This document shows, one piece after another, positions 8,100 through 17,061 of a stretch of 64,000 nucleotides of DNA (position 1 is its first letter; every line of letters begins with the position of its first letter). The notes under the pieces are model-generated. The model was not told where the DNA came from and did not search any database. It saw nothing but the letters and a program-made list of their open reading frames with translations. Source of the stretch: Rhodobacter sp. (GTDB taxonomy: Bacteria; Pseudomonadota; Alphaproteobacteria; Rhodobacterales; Rhodobacteraceae); contig JACKKG010000001.1 in the NCBI GenBank assembly GCA_020637515.1, positions 3,068,501-3,132,500 on the forward strand. The letters run 5' to 3'. Position numbers and translations under genes: made by a program.

Positions 8100-9266
8100 A
8101 TGAGCCGACAGAATTACGTCTTCACCTCGGAATCCGTGTCCGAGGGTCACCCCGACAAGGTCTGCGACCGGATCTCGGATGCCGTCCTCGACGCCCTGAT
8201 CGCCGAGGAACCCAACGCCCGCGTCGCCTGCGAGACCTTCGCCACCTCGTCGATGGTCGTGATCGGCGGTGAAGTCGGCCTGTCCAACGCCGAACGGCTG
8301 AAGGACTACATGGGCCGCATCCCGCAGATCGCCCGCGACTGCATCAAGGATATCGGCTACGAGCAGGAAAAGTTCCACTGGAACACCTGCCATGTGCTGA
8401 ACTTCCTGCACGAACAATCGGCCCATATCGCCCAGGGCGTGGACCGGGACGGCGCGGGCGACCAGGGGATCATGTTCGGGTATGCCGTGGACGAAACGCC
8501 CGAGCTGATGCCGGCGCCGATCCAGTATGCCCACGCGATCCTGCGCCGGCTGGCCGAGGTGCGCAAATCGGGCGCCGAACCGACCCTGCGCCCCGATGCC
8601 AAGTCGCAGCTTTCGGTGCGCTATGTGGACGGCAAGCCGGTCGAGGTGACCTCGATCGTGCTGTCCACGCAGCACGCGCTGGAAAGCCAGACCTCGGACG
8701 ACATCCGCGCGATCGTCGAGCCCTATATCCGCGAGGTGCTGCCCTCGGGGTGGATCACCGACAAGACCGAATGGTGGGTGAACCCGACCGGCACCTTCGT
8801 GATCGGCGGCCCGGATGGCGACGCGGGCCTGACCGGGCGCAAGATCATCGTCGATACCTATGGCGGCGCTGCCCCCCATGGCGGCGGCGCGTTCTCAGGC
8901 AAGGACCCGACCAAGGTGGACCGCTCGGCCGCCTATGCGGCGCGCTACCTGGCGAAGAACGTGGTCGCGGCCGGCCTGGCGAAACGCTGCACGCTGCAGA
9001 TTTCCTACGCCATCGGCGTGGCCAAGCCGCTGTCGATCTATGTCGACACCCACGGCACGGGCGTCGTTCCGGACGAGGTCATCGAACAGGCGGTCTCGCG
9101 CAGCATGGACCTGACCCCGCGCGGCATCCGCACCCATCTGGGGCTGAACCGGCCGATCTATGCGCGGACCTCGGCCTATGGCCATTTCGGCCGCGCGCCC
9201 GAGGCCGACGGCGGGTTCTCGTGGGAAAAGACGGACCTGGCCGACGTGCTGAAGAAGGCCGTCTGA
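8100..9266 (+). CDS. metK: S-adenosylmethionine synthetase MetK
   Basis: A 388-residue enzyme making SAM from methionine and ATP. Family motifs are intact: SVSEGHPDKVCDRISDAVLD near the N-terminus, the GDQGIMFGYA signature (about 122-131), and the phosphate-binding loop GGGAFSGKDPTKVDRS (about 262-277). The ATG at 8100 lies behind the riboswitch-embedded GGAG. A long in-frame extension upstream is only the read-through of the lnt region. Expression is probably controlled by the SAM/SAH element, separately from the lnt operon. Confidence 0.97.
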   Translation: MSRQNYVFTSESVSEGHPDKVCDRISDAVLDALIAEEPNARVACETFATSSMVVIGGEVGLSNAERLKDYMGRIPQIARDCIKDIGYEQEKFHWNTCHVLNFLHEQSAHIAQGVDRDGAGDQGIMFGYAVDETPELMPAPIQYAHAILRRLAEVRKSGAEPTLRPDAKSQLSVRYVDGKPVEVTSIVLSTQHALESQTSDDIRAIVEPYIREVLPSGWITDKTEWWVNPTGTFVIGGPDGDAGLTGRKIIVDTYGGAAPHGGGAFSGKDPTKVDRSAAYAARYLAKNVVAAGLAKRCTLQISYAIGVAKPLSIYVDTHGTGVVPDEVIEQAVSRSMDLTPRGIRTHLGLNRPIYARTSAYGHFGRAPEADGGFSWEKTDLADVLKKAV

Positions 9267-9282
9267 GGGAACGGCGGGGGAT

Positions 9283-9421
9283 TTCGCCCTCGGGCGGAAG
9301 GCCGCTGGCCTTCAACCCTCGGGCGACCCGGGCGCGCGCTGACGCGCGCGCCGAAGGGGGGCTGTCAGCCCCCCTCTTTGCTGCGCAAATTCACCCCCCG
9401 AGGATATTTCCGGCACAAAGA
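9283..9421 (+). repeat. Composite hairpin repeat, copy 2 (long form)
   Basis: The order is TTTCGCCCTCGG; hairpin AAGGCC-GCT-GGCCTT (9298-9312); CCCTCGGGCGACCCGG; hairpin GGGGGGCT-GTC-AGCCCCCC (9356-9374); then CCCCCCGAGGATATTTCC and GGCACAAAGA (9393-9421). The same module order occurs in reverse orientation at 20677-20776. It follows metK and probably acts as its terminator. Its last part also encodes the C-terminus of NagA on the other strand. Confidence 0.8.
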
Positions 9422-10542
9422 GGTATGGGCGTGGCGCCCCGCCACGCGGCCTGGAGTCGCCCGTCAACGGACAGGTGCACCAGATCGGCCCGGCTGCCCG
9501 GTGTCAGCGCCCCCCGGTCGTCGAGACCGAGGAGCCGCGCGGGGTGGCGGGTCATCATCGCCAGGGCGGCGGCCGGGGCGAGGCCGGCCTCGGCAATCAT
9601 CCAGCGCAGCGCCTGCGGCAAGCTGACATCCGCGCCCGCCAGCGTGCCGTCGGCCAGCGTGAGGCGCCCGTCGCGGCGCAGGATCGCCCGACCGTTCAGC
9701 GTGAAGCGGTCGAGGTCGGTCCCGGCGACGGCCATCGCGTCGGTGACGGCAAAGAGCCGGGTTCCGGCCAGGCGTGCGGCCAGGCGAAAGGCGGTCGGCG
9801 CGACATGGACCCCGTCCGCGATGATGCCGAGCGCCGCCGTGCTGTCGAGGGCGGCGCCGACCAGCCCCGGAGCGCGGTGCCCGAGGGGGGACATGGCGTT
9901 GTAGAGATGGGTCACGGCGCGGGCGCCGGCCGCCAGCGCCTGTCGCGCCGCGCCCTCGGTGCAGTCGCTGTGGCCGAGGCTGACCACCGCCCCGGCGCGC
10001 GTCAGCGCGGCGATCTGGGCCGGGGTCGCGGCCTCAGGGGCGAGGGTCACGAGGAGCGAGGGCAGGTCCCGGGCGGCACGGCTGAGCAAGGCGAGATCCG
10101 CGTCCTCCATCGGGCGGATCAGGGCCGGGTCATGTGCGCCCTTGCGGCGGGGATCGAGGTGCGGCCCCTCGAGGTGCAGGCCCAGGAAGCCGGGCAAGCC
10201 CCTGCGGGCGGCGCGCCGGCCCGCGTCGATCACAGCCTGCGTGGTCGCGCGGTCGGCGGTGATGAGCGTGGGCAACAGCCCCGTGGTGCCCAGTCCCGCG
10301 TGCGCGGCGCAGATCGTCGCCAGGTCACGATCGGGATCGCCCTGGCCCAGCAGCGCCCCGCCGCCGCCGTTGACCTGAAGATCGAGGAAACCGGGCGCCA
10401 GGATCCCGCCCCCCAGATCGGTGCCCTCGCCCGTATCGGGGATCAGGCCGGCGACGCGGCCGTCCTCGATCGCCAGCGCCAGGCCGTCGTCGTGCAGCGT
10501 CTCGCCGTCGAATATCCGCGCCCCGCGCCAGACCTGCCGCAT
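9391..10542 (-). CDS. nagA: N-acetylglucosamine-6-phosphate deacetylase NagA
   Basis: A 383-residue amidohydrolase that removes acetate from GlcNAc-6-P in amino-sugar and peptidoglycan recycling. Visible motifs: APGFLDLQVNGGGG, the metal-site block HLEGPHLDPRRKGAH, SLGHSDC, THLYNAMSPL, and VTDAMAVAG with the catalytic Asp. The final residues CAGNILGG are encoded by the dispersed repeat that also occurs outside genes, so the true C-terminus seems to have been replaced or extended by the element. It follows urtE by 57 bases; no other nag genes are nearby. Confidence 0.9.
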   Translation of the reverse strand: MRQVWRGARIFDGETLHDDGLALAIEDGRVAGLIPDTGEGTDLGGGILAPGFLDLQVNGGGGALLGQGDPDRDLATICAAHAGLGTTGLLPTLITADRATTQAVIDAGRRAARRGLPGFLGLHLEGPHLDPRRKGAHDPALIRPMEDADLALLSRAARDLPSLLVTLAPEAATPAQIAALTRAGAVVSLGHSDCTEGAARQALAAGARAVTHLYNAMSPLGHRAPGLVGAALDSTAALGIIADGVHVAPTAFRLAARLAGTRLFAVTDAMAVAGTDLDRFTLNGRAILRRDGRLTLADGTLAGADVSLPQALRWMIAEAGLAPAAALAMMTRHPARLLGLDDRGALTPGSRADLVHLSVDGRLQAAWRGATPIPLCAGNILGG

Positions 10543-10599
10543 ATCGGTGCCTCCTGCCTGCGGCCCAGAAAACCACAGCGCGGGCGCGGGGGAAAGCGG

Positions 10600-11301
10600 T
10601 CAGACGGTCAGCCAGCGGCGCAGCGTGGCCTCGTTCGCGGCGATGTCGGCGCGCGTGCCGGACATCACGGCCTCGCCCCGTTCGAGGATCACGTAGCAAT
10701 CGGCCAGCGCCTTGGCAAAGTCGAAATACTGTTCGACCAGCACCACGGCCATGCCGGACTGGTCGCGCAGATAGGCGATGGCGCGGCCGATGTCCTTGAT
10801 GATCGAGGGCTGGATGCCCTCGGTCGGTTCGTCCAGCACCAGAAGACGCGGTTGCATCACCATCGCCCGGCCAATGGCCAGTTGCTGTTGCTGGCCACCG
10901 GACAGATCGCCGCCACGCCGGTTCATCATCTGCAAGAGCACCGGGAACAGTTCGAACACCGCGTCCGGTATGCGCCGCGCCCCGCGTGGCAGGGTGGCAA
11001 ACGCGGTCTCGAGGTTCTCGCGCACGCTGAGCAGCGGAAAGATCTCGCGGCCCTGGGGGACATAGGCGATGCCCCGGCGCGCGCGCTCGGGCGCGGACAG
11101 CCGGCCGATCTCTTCGCCCTGCCAGCGGATCGTCCCGCCCGAGATCGGGTGCCGCCCCGTGATGGCCCGCAAGAGCGAGGTCTTGCCGACGCCATTGCGG
11201 CCCAGGACGGCGGTGATCTGCCCTTTTTCAGCGGTCAGCGCGATGCCTTTGAGGGCCTGCGCGGCGCCGTAATGCAGGGTCAGGTCAGAGAGTTCCAGCA
11301 T
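10600..11301 (-). CDS. urtE: Urea ABC transporter ATP-binding protein UrtE
   Basis: A 233-residue ABC ATPase of the branched-chain/urea (LivF-like) type. Walker A GRNGVGKTSLL, signature LSGGQQQQLAIGRAM, Walker B LLVLDEPTEGIQP, and the H-loop position occupied by Gln in VVLVEQYFDF, as is usual for LivF/UrtE. It energises urea uptake with UrtD. It is the last gene of urtABCDE and starts one base after the urtD stop. Confidence 0.93.
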   Translation of the reverse strand: MLELSDLTLHYGAAQALKGIALTAEKGQITAVLGRNGVGKTSLLRAITGRHPISGGTIRWQGEEIGRLSAPERARRGIAYVPQGREIFPLLSVRENLETAFATLPRGARRIPDAVFELFPVLLQMMNRRGGDLSGGQQQQLAIGRAMVMQPRLLVLDEPTEGIQPSIIKDIGRAIAYLRDQSGMAVVLVEQYFDFAKALADCYVILERGEAVMSGTRADIAANEATLRRWLTV

Positions 11302-11302
11302 G

Positions 11303-12073
11303 TCAGCGCCCCAGATACACGTCGATCACATCCGCCCGCGCCGACACATGGTCCAGCGACCCCTCGGCCAGCACCGCACCCTGGTGCAGCACCGTCACCC
11401 GGCAGTTCAGCGCGCGCACGAAGTCCATGTCGTGTTCGACCACGATCACCGTGCGTTCGCCCGCGATCGAGGTCAGCAGCGCGGCGGTTTCCATGGTCTC
11501 GGCGTCCGTCATGCCGGCGGCCGGTTCATCGACCAGCAGCAGGGCCGGGTCCTGCGCCAGCAACATGCCGATCTCAAGCCATTGCTTCTGCCCGTGGCTG
11601 AGGCCCGAGGCCGGGTCGTGGCGACGGGGCGTCAGGCGGATGCGGTCCAGCAGGGCGGTGACGCGGATTTCCTCGGCGTGCGAGGTCCGGTGCCTGAGCG
11701 TGGCGAACACGCCGCGCGGCGCCTTCAGTGCCAGGCGGATGTTGTCCTCGACGCTGTGGGTTTCGAACACGGTGGGCTTCTGGAACTTGCGCCCGATGCC
11801 CAGCCGCGCGACGCTGGCCTCGTCCAGGCGGGTGAGATCGGTGTCGCCGTTCCATAACACCACGCCGGCGTCGGGGCGGGTCTTGCCGGTAATGATGTCC
11901 ATCATCGTCGTCTTGCCGGCGCCGTTCGGGCCGATGATCGCGCGCAACTCGCCCTTGTGCACGGCCAGCGACAGGCCGTTGATCGCCTTGAACCCGTCGA
12001 AACTGCGGCTGACCCCGTCGAGGTAAAGCTGCGCGGGCGCCGTGGCGGCGCCGATGACCGGGGCGGCGGTCAT
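11303..12073 (-). CDS. urtD: Urea ABC transporter ATP-binding protein UrtD
   Basis: A 256-residue ABC ATPase (LivG-like). Walker A GPNGAGKTTMMDIITG, signature GLSHGQKQWLEIGM, Walker B LLLVDEPAAGMTDAE, H-loop VVEHDMDFV. The ATG at 12073 overlaps the urtC stop (ATGA), which supports this start over the 37-codon extension. The phrase RKFQKPTVFETHSVEDN is characteristic of UrtD. Confidence 0.94.
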   Translation of the reverse strand: MTAAPVIGAATAPAQLYLDGVSRSFDGFKAINGLSLAVHKGELRAIIGPNGAGKTTMMDIITGKTRPDAGVVLWNGDTDLTRLDEASVARLGIGRKFQKPTVFETHSVEDNIRLALKAPRGVFATLRHRTSHAEEIRVTALLDRIRLTPRRHDPASGLSHGQKQWLEIGMLLAQDPALLLVDEPAAGMTDAETMETAALLTSIAGERTVIVVEHDMDFVRALNCRVTVLHQGAVLAEGSLDHVSARADVIDVYLGR

Positions 12074-13131
12074 GCCGGCATCCCGGACCGCCGGGACGGA
12101 CGCAGCCGGGACGCCAGGCCCATCAAGCCGTCCGGCAACACCAGCGTCACCAGGATGAAGAGCCCGCCCAGCGCGAACAGCCACAGGTCGGGAAAGGTCG
12201 CTGTCAGCCAGCTTTTCAGCGCCACCACGACCAGAGCGCCCAGCGCGGCGCCGACCAGCGTGCCGCGCCCGCCCAGCGCCACCCAGACGACGATCTCGAT
12301 CGAGTTCGCGGGCGCGAATTCACCCGGGTTGATGATCCCGACCTGCGGCACGTAAAGCGCCCCCGCCAGTCCCGCCATCATCGCCGAGACGGTGAACACG
12401 AAGACCGAGAACCCCTCGACCCGGTAGCCCAGAAAGCGGGTGCGGCTTTCGGCGTCGCGCACCGCGATCAGCACCTTGCCCGCCTTCGAGGTGACGATGG
12501 CGCGCGCCAGAAGCAGGCCGGCGGCCAATGCCAGCGCGCTCAGTCCGAACAGCGCCAGGCGCGTCGCCGGGGCTGACAGCGACCAGCCCAGCACGTCGCG
12601 AAAGTCGGTCAGACCGTTGTTGCCGCCAAAGCCCATCTCGTTGCGAAAAAAGGCCAGCAGCAGGGCGTAGGTCAGCGCCTGGGTGATGATCGACAGATAG
12701 ACCCCGGAAACCCGGCTGCGGAACGCGAACCAGCCAAAGACAAAGGCCAACAGGCCGGGCACGGCCAGCGCCATGACGGCGGCATAGGGAAAGCTGTCGA
12801 ACCCCCACCAGAACCAGGGCAGGCGGTCGTAGCCCAGGAAAACCATGAAATCGGGCAGGTCCGGGTTGGCATAGACGCCCCGCGCGCCGATCTCGCGCAT
12901 CAGGTGCATGCCCATCGCGTAGCCGCCCAGCGCGAAGAACGCGCCGTGCCCCAGCGACAGGATGCCGGCATAGCCCCAGCACAGGTCCAGCGCCACGGCG
13001 AGCAGCGCATAGCACAGGTATTTGCCCATCAGCGGGATCATGTGCGCGGGCAACACCAAGGGCGCCGCCAGGGTGGCCAGGGCCAGAGCGGCCAGCAACA
13101 GCGCGGTCGGTCGGTCGATCAGACGGGTCAT
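12070..13131 (-). CDS. urtC: Urea ABC transporter permease UrtC
   Basis: A 353-residue inner-membrane permease with about nine hydrophobic segments. The block GYAGILSLGHGAFFALGGYAMGM and the later GFSVFVFTVSAMMAGLAGALYVPQ mark the LivM/UrtC family. It pairs with UrtB to form the channel for urea or short-chain amides. It starts three bases after the urtB stop and overlaps urtD. Confidence 0.93.
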   Translation of the reverse strand: MTRLIDRPTALLLAALALATLAAPLVLPAHMIPLMGKYLCYALLAVALDLCWGYAGILSLGHGAFFALGGYAMGMHLMREIGARGVYANPDLPDFMVFLGYDRLPWFWWGFDSFPYAAVMALAVPGLLAFVFGWFAFRSRVSGVYLSIITQALTYALLLAFFRNEMGFGGNNGLTDFRDVLGWSLSAPATRLALFGLSALALAAGLLLARAIVTSKAGKVLIAVRDAESRTRFLGYRVEGFSVFVFTVSAMMAGLAGALYVPQVGIINPGEFAPANSIEIVVWVALGGRGTLVGAALGALVVVALKSWLTATFPDLWLFALGGLFILVTLVLPDGLMGLASRLRPSRRSGMPA

Positions 13132-13134
13132 GGC

Positions 13135-14787
13135 TCAGCCCTCGGCGGCGCGACCGCGCTGCGGGAACAGGCCGCGCGGTCGTTTCTGGATGAACAGGAT
13201 GATGAAGATCAGGATCAGGATCTTGCCCAGCACCGCCCCGGCCCAGGGTTCCAGCACCTTGTTGGCGATCCCCAGCCCCATCGCGGCCGCCAGTGTGCCC
13301 CACAGATTGCCGACTCCGCCGAAGACCACCACCAGGAAGCTGTCGATGATGTAGCCCTGCCCCAGATTCGGCGACACGTTGTCAATCTGGCTGAGCGCGA
13401 CCCCCGCCAGACCGGCGATCCCGGTCCCCAGGCCAAAGGTCAGCGCATCGACGCGGCTGGTGCGAATGCCCAGATTGGCGGCCATGGCGCGGTTCTGCGT
13501 CACCGCGCGCATCCGCAGGCCAAGCGCGGAGTGCCGCATCAGCACGAGCAGCCCGCCAAACACCGCCAGCGCGAAGACGACGATCGCCAGCCGCGCCCCG
13601 GTGAGGGTCATCTCGCCCAGTTGCCAGGCGCCCGACATCCAGTCCGGCGTGCCGACCTCGCGGTTGGTCGGGCCAAAGAGGCTGCGCACCCCCTGTTGCA
13701 GGATCAGGCTGACGCCCCAGGTCGCCAGCAGCGTCTCCAGGGGTCGGCCATAGAGGTGGCGCACGATGCCGCGTTCGATGGCCACCCCGACCGCGCCCAC
13801 CAGCAGAAAGGCCAGCGGCACCGCGATGGCAAGGGACCAGCCGAACAGATGCGGCGCGTGGGTGCGGATCACCTCTTGCACGGCATAGGTGGTATAGGCG
13901 CCCAGCATCACCATCTCGCCATGGGCCAGGTTGATGACGCCCATCACGCCAAAGGTGATCGCCAGGCCGATCGCGGCCAGCAGCAGCACCGAGCCCAGCG
14001 AGATCCCGAACCACAGCGTCTGGGCCTGCGCCCAGGCAGCCTGGCGGGCCTCGGCGCGTTCGAGGGCGCGGATCGCGGCCTCGGCAAGCGCGGGGTCGGG
14101 ATCGGCGCGGTAGGCGTTCAGCGCGGCCTGCACGCTCAGCGCCGGGGCCGAGGACAGCGCCGCAACCGCCGCCAGGCGCCGTGGCGCGGGCGCGTCCGAG
14201 GCCAGCACCGCCGCCGCATGGGCCCAGCCCAGCGCCTGACGCAATGCGGGGATCTGCTCGGCCTCCATCGCCTGGGCAAGGGCGTCGATCTGGTCGGGAT
14301 CGGGGCTTCGCAGGGCGGCCTCGGCAGCGGCCCGACGGCGCGCGGGGTCCGGATCGGCCAGCGTCAGCACCCCCAGCGCGGTGCGGATGTCGCGCCGCAA
14401 GCCGTTGTTCACGCGGATCGCCGTGGTCGCGCGTCCGCCGGCCGGGCCCAGGTCCTCGCCGCTGAGCGGATCGACCGCCCGCCGCGCGTCGGTGACACGC
14501 ACCACCCGGCCATCGCTGGCGCGCACCTCGAGCGTGCGCGCCAGCAGCGCGTCGAGCACGGCCGCCGCCCGCGAATCGCCCGTGCGCCCGATCTGCGCCA
14601 CCACCTCGGCCCGGTCGGCGAAATCGCCCAGCGCCAGGCGCGGCACCAGATCGTCCAGACTCTGACCGGCAGCGAGACCTGGCATCAGGGCCAGGACAAG
14701 CGCCAGGATTGAGGCCAGGACATGACCCAGCAGTTGGGCCCGAGCTGGGGCCCGAGCTGGGGCCGGGCTAGGCGACAGAAGGCGCAT
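13135..14787 (-). CDS. urtB: Urea ABC transporter permease UrtB
   Basis: A 550-residue permease. As in other UrtB proteins, a signal-like N-terminus and a periplasmic helical region of about 220 residues (QSLDDLVPRLALGDFADRAE onward) precede a LivH-type membrane domain (GISLGSVLLLAAIGLAITFGV; VMGVINLAHGEMVMLGAY). ATG 14787 with GGAG just upstream is chosen. An in-frame GTG at 14835 would place the start inside the terminator hairpin after urtA and is unlikely. Confidence 0.9.
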   Translation of the reverse strand: MRLLSPSPAPARAPARAQLLGHVLASILALVLALMPGLAAGQSLDDLVPRLALGDFADRAEVVAQIGRTGDSRAAAVLDALLARTLEVRASDGRVVRVTDARRAVDPLSGEDLGPAGGRATTAIRVNNGLRRDIRTALGVLTLADPDPARRRAAAEAALRSPDPDQIDALAQAMEAEQIPALRQALGWAHAAAVLASDAPAPRRLAAVAALSSAPALSVQAALNAYRADPDPALAEAAIRALERAEARQAAWAQAQTLWFGISLGSVLLLAAIGLAITFGVMGVINLAHGEMVMLGAYTTYAVQEVIRTHAPHLFGWSLAIAVPLAFLLVGAVGVAIERGIVRHLYGRPLETLLATWGVSLILQQGVRSLFGPTNREVGTPDWMSGAWQLGEMTLTGARLAIVVFALAVFGGLLVLMRHSALGLRMRAVTQNRAMAANLGIRTSRVDALTFGLGTGIAGLAGVALSQIDNVSPNLGQGYIIDSFLVVVFGGVGNLWGTLAAAMGLGIANKVLEPWAGAVLGKILILIFIILFIQKRPRGLFPQRGRAAEG

Positions 14788-14808
14788 GGAGGCTCCGCGT
14801 CGGAAAGG

Positions 14809-14845
14809 AAAAAAGGGGGGGCGGAAGAGGGACACCCCCCCCGCG
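14809..14845 (-). terminator. Intrinsic terminator between urtA and urtB
   Basis: Read on the minus strand just after the urtA stop: a run of 8 G, a loop of about 13, 7 C, then TTTTTT. A partial terminator here would let the binding protein UrtA be made in excess over the membrane and ATPase subunits. Confidence 0.75.
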
Positions 14846-14850
14846 GCGGA

Positions 14851-16125
14851 TTATTCGGAACCGCCGCAAGTTCCTGTTTCAACGTTGAAATTGCCGCACG
14901 ACAGGGGCGAGCGCCAATCGGCGATCAGGCTGGCCGATTCCGGCAGATAATCCGACCACTCATCGCCCAGCACCAGACCCGTGGTTTCCCAGACCACATC
15001 GAATTGCCCGTCGGCCTGGATCTCGCCGATCAGCACGGGTTTGGTGATGTGGTGGTTCGCCCCCATCGCGCTGATGCCGCCGGTCAGGTTCGGCACGGCG
15101 ACGCCGACCATCGCGTCGATGACCGCGTCGGTATCGGTGGTGCCTGCCGCCTCGACCGCCTGCACCCACATGTTGAAGCCGATATAGTGGGCCTCCATCG
15201 GGTCGTTGGTGACGCGCGCGTCATTGCCGGTATAGGCGTGCCAGGCCTCGATGAAGGCCTGGTTTTCCGGCGTATCGACCGATTCGAAATAGTTCCATGC
15301 GGCCAGGTGGCCAACCAGCGGCGCCGTGTCGATGCCGGCGAGTTCCTCTTCGCCGACCGAGAAGGCGATGACGGGGATGTCCTCGGCGGTGATGCCTTGC
15401 GCGGCGAGTTCGTTGTAGAAGGGCACGTTGGCGTCGCCGTTGATCGTGCTGACCACCGCCGCGCGCCGGCCGGTCGAACCAAAGGCCGAAATCTCGCGGA
15501 CGATGGTCTGCCAGTCACTGTGGCCAAAGGGCGTGTAGTTGACGATGATGTCCTCGGGCGCGACGCCGCGCGACAACAGGTAGGCTTCGAGGATCTGGTT
15601 GGTGGTGCGCGGATAGACGTAGTCGGTGCCCGCAAGATAGAAGCGTTCGACGCCTTCGACATCCATCAGGTAGTCGATTGCCGGGATCGCCTGCTGGTTC
15701 GGCGCGGCGCCCGTGTAGAACACGTTGCGCTGCGATTCCTGGCCCTCGTACTGAACCGGGTAGAAAAGGATCGAGTTCAGCTCTTCGAACACCGGCAGAA
15801 CCGATTTGCGGCTGACCGAGGTCCAGCAGCCGAACACCGCCGCAACCCCGTCGCCGGCGATCAGTTCGCGCGCGAGTTCGGCAAAGCGCGGCCAGTCCGA
15901 GGCCGGATCGACCACCACCGCCTCGAGGGGGCGGCCCAGCACGCCGCCGCGCGCGTTCTGCTGTTCGATCAGCATCAGCATGGCGTCGCGCAGCGTGGTT
16001 TCCGAGATCGCCATCGTGCCCGACAGCGAGTGCAGGATGCCGATGCGGATCGGCTCGACGTCCTCGGCCAGCGCGCCGGTGGCGAGACTGGCGCAAAGCG
16101 CGGTGGTCAGCAGCAGTTTGGTCAT
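14851..16125 (-). CDS. urtA: Urea ABC transporter substrate-binding protein UrtA
   Basis: A 424-residue periplasmic binding protein with a clear signal peptide (LLLTTALCASLATGALAED). The mature part starts EPIRIGILHSLSGTMAISE, and FGCWTSVSRKSVLPVFEELN, YPVQYEGQES and AGTDYVYPRTTN are typical of UrtA rather than LivJ. It captures urea and delivers it to UrtBC. First gene of the operon; the upstream 368-base gap should hold its promoter, which I could not pinpoint. Confidence 0.93.
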   Translation of the reverse strand: MTKLLLTTALCASLATGALAEDVEPIRIGILHSLSGTMAISETTLRDAMLMLIEQQNARGGVLGRPLEAVVVDPASDWPRFAELARELIAGDGVAAVFGCWTSVSRKSVLPVFEELNSILFYPVQYEGQESQRNVFYTGAAPNQQAIPAIDYLMDVEGVERFYLAGTDYVYPRTTNQILEAYLLSRGVAPEDIIVNYTPFGHSDWQTIVREISAFGSTGRRAAVVSTINGDANVPFYNELAAQGITAEDIPVIAFSVGEEELAGIDTAPLVGHLAAWNYFESVDTPENQAFIEAWHAYTGNDARVTNDPMEAHYIGFNMWVQAVEAAGTTDTDAVIDAMVGVAVPNLTGGISAMGANHHITKPVLIGEIQADGQFDVVWETTGLVLGDEWSDYLPESASLIADWRSPLSCGNFNVETGTCGGSE

Positions 16126-16493
16126 GGGTCCCTGATCCTGTTGTGCCCCCGGATCGCTGTCCGGGCGGCTGTCTTGTTCGGCGCGCCCGGTCGAGGGGCG
16201 CAGATCGAGGCTATTTCTGCGGCGCGGAAAATCTCAGGCGGAAATGTTTGCAGGCGCGGCAAGAACATGGCCGCGCGGGAAAATTGGGCGCGCCGAGGGG
16301 CGTTCGCGGCGAAATCGGGCGGAACGTGCAGGGATCGTCGGGGGGGGGAATCAGGGCGGCGCGCGCGAAGGGCAGGCGGACGGGTGGGAGGCGGTGGCGG
16401 GGGGCCAGCCCCCCGCACCCCCCGCTCAGGGGGGATCACGATCCCCCCTGAGAACCCCCCGTGCGTATTTCGGACAAGATGATGGGGCGGCGG
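16126..16493. other. Gene-free stretch upstream of urtA with repeat copy 3
   Basis: No credible gene is present. The part next to urtA should contain its promoter but shows no clear box. From 16397 to 16474 lies a copy of the composite repeat in plus orientation: GCGGGGGGC-CA-GCCCCCCGC (16397-16416, identical to copy 1), the 13-pair hairpin CTCAGGGGGGATC-AC-GATCCCCCCTGAG (16425-16452), then CCCCCC and a diverged tail GTGCGTATTTCGGACAAGATG. It may end transcription of the MarR-type gene on the minus strand. Confidence 0.7.
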
Positions 16494-16994
16494 TCAGCGG
16501 GCGGCGGCGCTGCGGGCGGCCTGGTCGTAGCTGCCGGACAGCGCCCTGAGGAGGCCTGCGAGGCGGCTCAGGTCGTCCTGGACCAGGGGCACGCCGGGCA
16601 GCAACAGGGCGGCGCGCAGCGTTGCGTAGTGCTGGCAGAGCGCGGCGCCCCGGGCGGTGATGGCAACGGTCTTTTCCTTGCCCTTGCGCCCGGTTCGCAC
16701 CAGTCCCTGGGAGGCCAGCTTGCGGATCGCGTAGTTTGCCAGGTGCGTGTCCCCGATGTTCAGCACGAGGCACAGGTCGGCCAGCGATTTCGGCCGGTCG
16801 CGATGCGCCACCTGGTGCAGGATCAGCACCTCGAGCGGGGACATCTGCGCCCCCGCGGCCGCCATGCAGCGCACCATCCAGCGCTGAAACGCGTGATTGG
16901 CCATGGTCAGCGCGAATTCCAGTTCGCTCAGCGCGGGCAAGGCGCTGTCGGCCAGGTGGGCAGAGCTGACGATGGGGCCCAGGGGATCGGTCAT
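16494..16994 (-). CDS. MarR-like winged-helix regulator
   Basis: A 166-residue protein with a central winged-helix region (MSPLEVLILHQVAH, SLADLCLVLNIGDTHLANYAIRKLASQGLV, TGRKGKEKTVAITARG). It resembles the winged-helix proteins commonly found next to hydantoinase/oxoprolinase genes. It is divergent from the oxoprolinase gene, with a perfect palindrome in the 67-base gap, so it most likely controls that gene and itself. The ATG at 16994 is chosen because upstream residues would overlap the divergent gene's leader and operator. The ligand is unknown, perhaps 5-oxoproline or a hydantoin. Confidence 0.8.
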   Translation of the reverse strand: MTDPLGPIVSSAHLADSALPALSELEFALTMANHAFQRWMVRCMAAAGAQMSPLEVLILHQVAHRDRPKSLADLCLVLNIGDTHLANYAIRKLASQGLVRTGRKGKEKTVAITARGAALCQHYATLRAALLLPGVPLVQDDLSRLAGLLRALSGSYDQAARSAAAR

Positions 16995-17016
16995 GCGAGA
17001 TTCCTTGACTCGATGC

Positions 17017-17029
17017 TGACAATTTGTCA
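17017..17029. promoter_or_regulatory. Palindrome between MarR-like gene and oxoprolinase
   Basis: TGACAA-T-TTGTCA is a perfect 6-1-6 inverted repeat in the short divergent promoter. It is the best candidate operator for the MarR-like protein. On the minus strand it contains TTGACA, which could be a -35 element of the regulator gene. Confidence 0.65.
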
Positions 17030-17061
17030 ACGAAATGTCGATGAATGCAGGAGCGCGGCGC

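Noticed and set aside
14788..14835. Earlier GTG start for UrtB at 14835
   Set aside because: It would start within the terminator hairpin and add a Phe/Pro-rich stretch that destroys the signal-like N-terminus.
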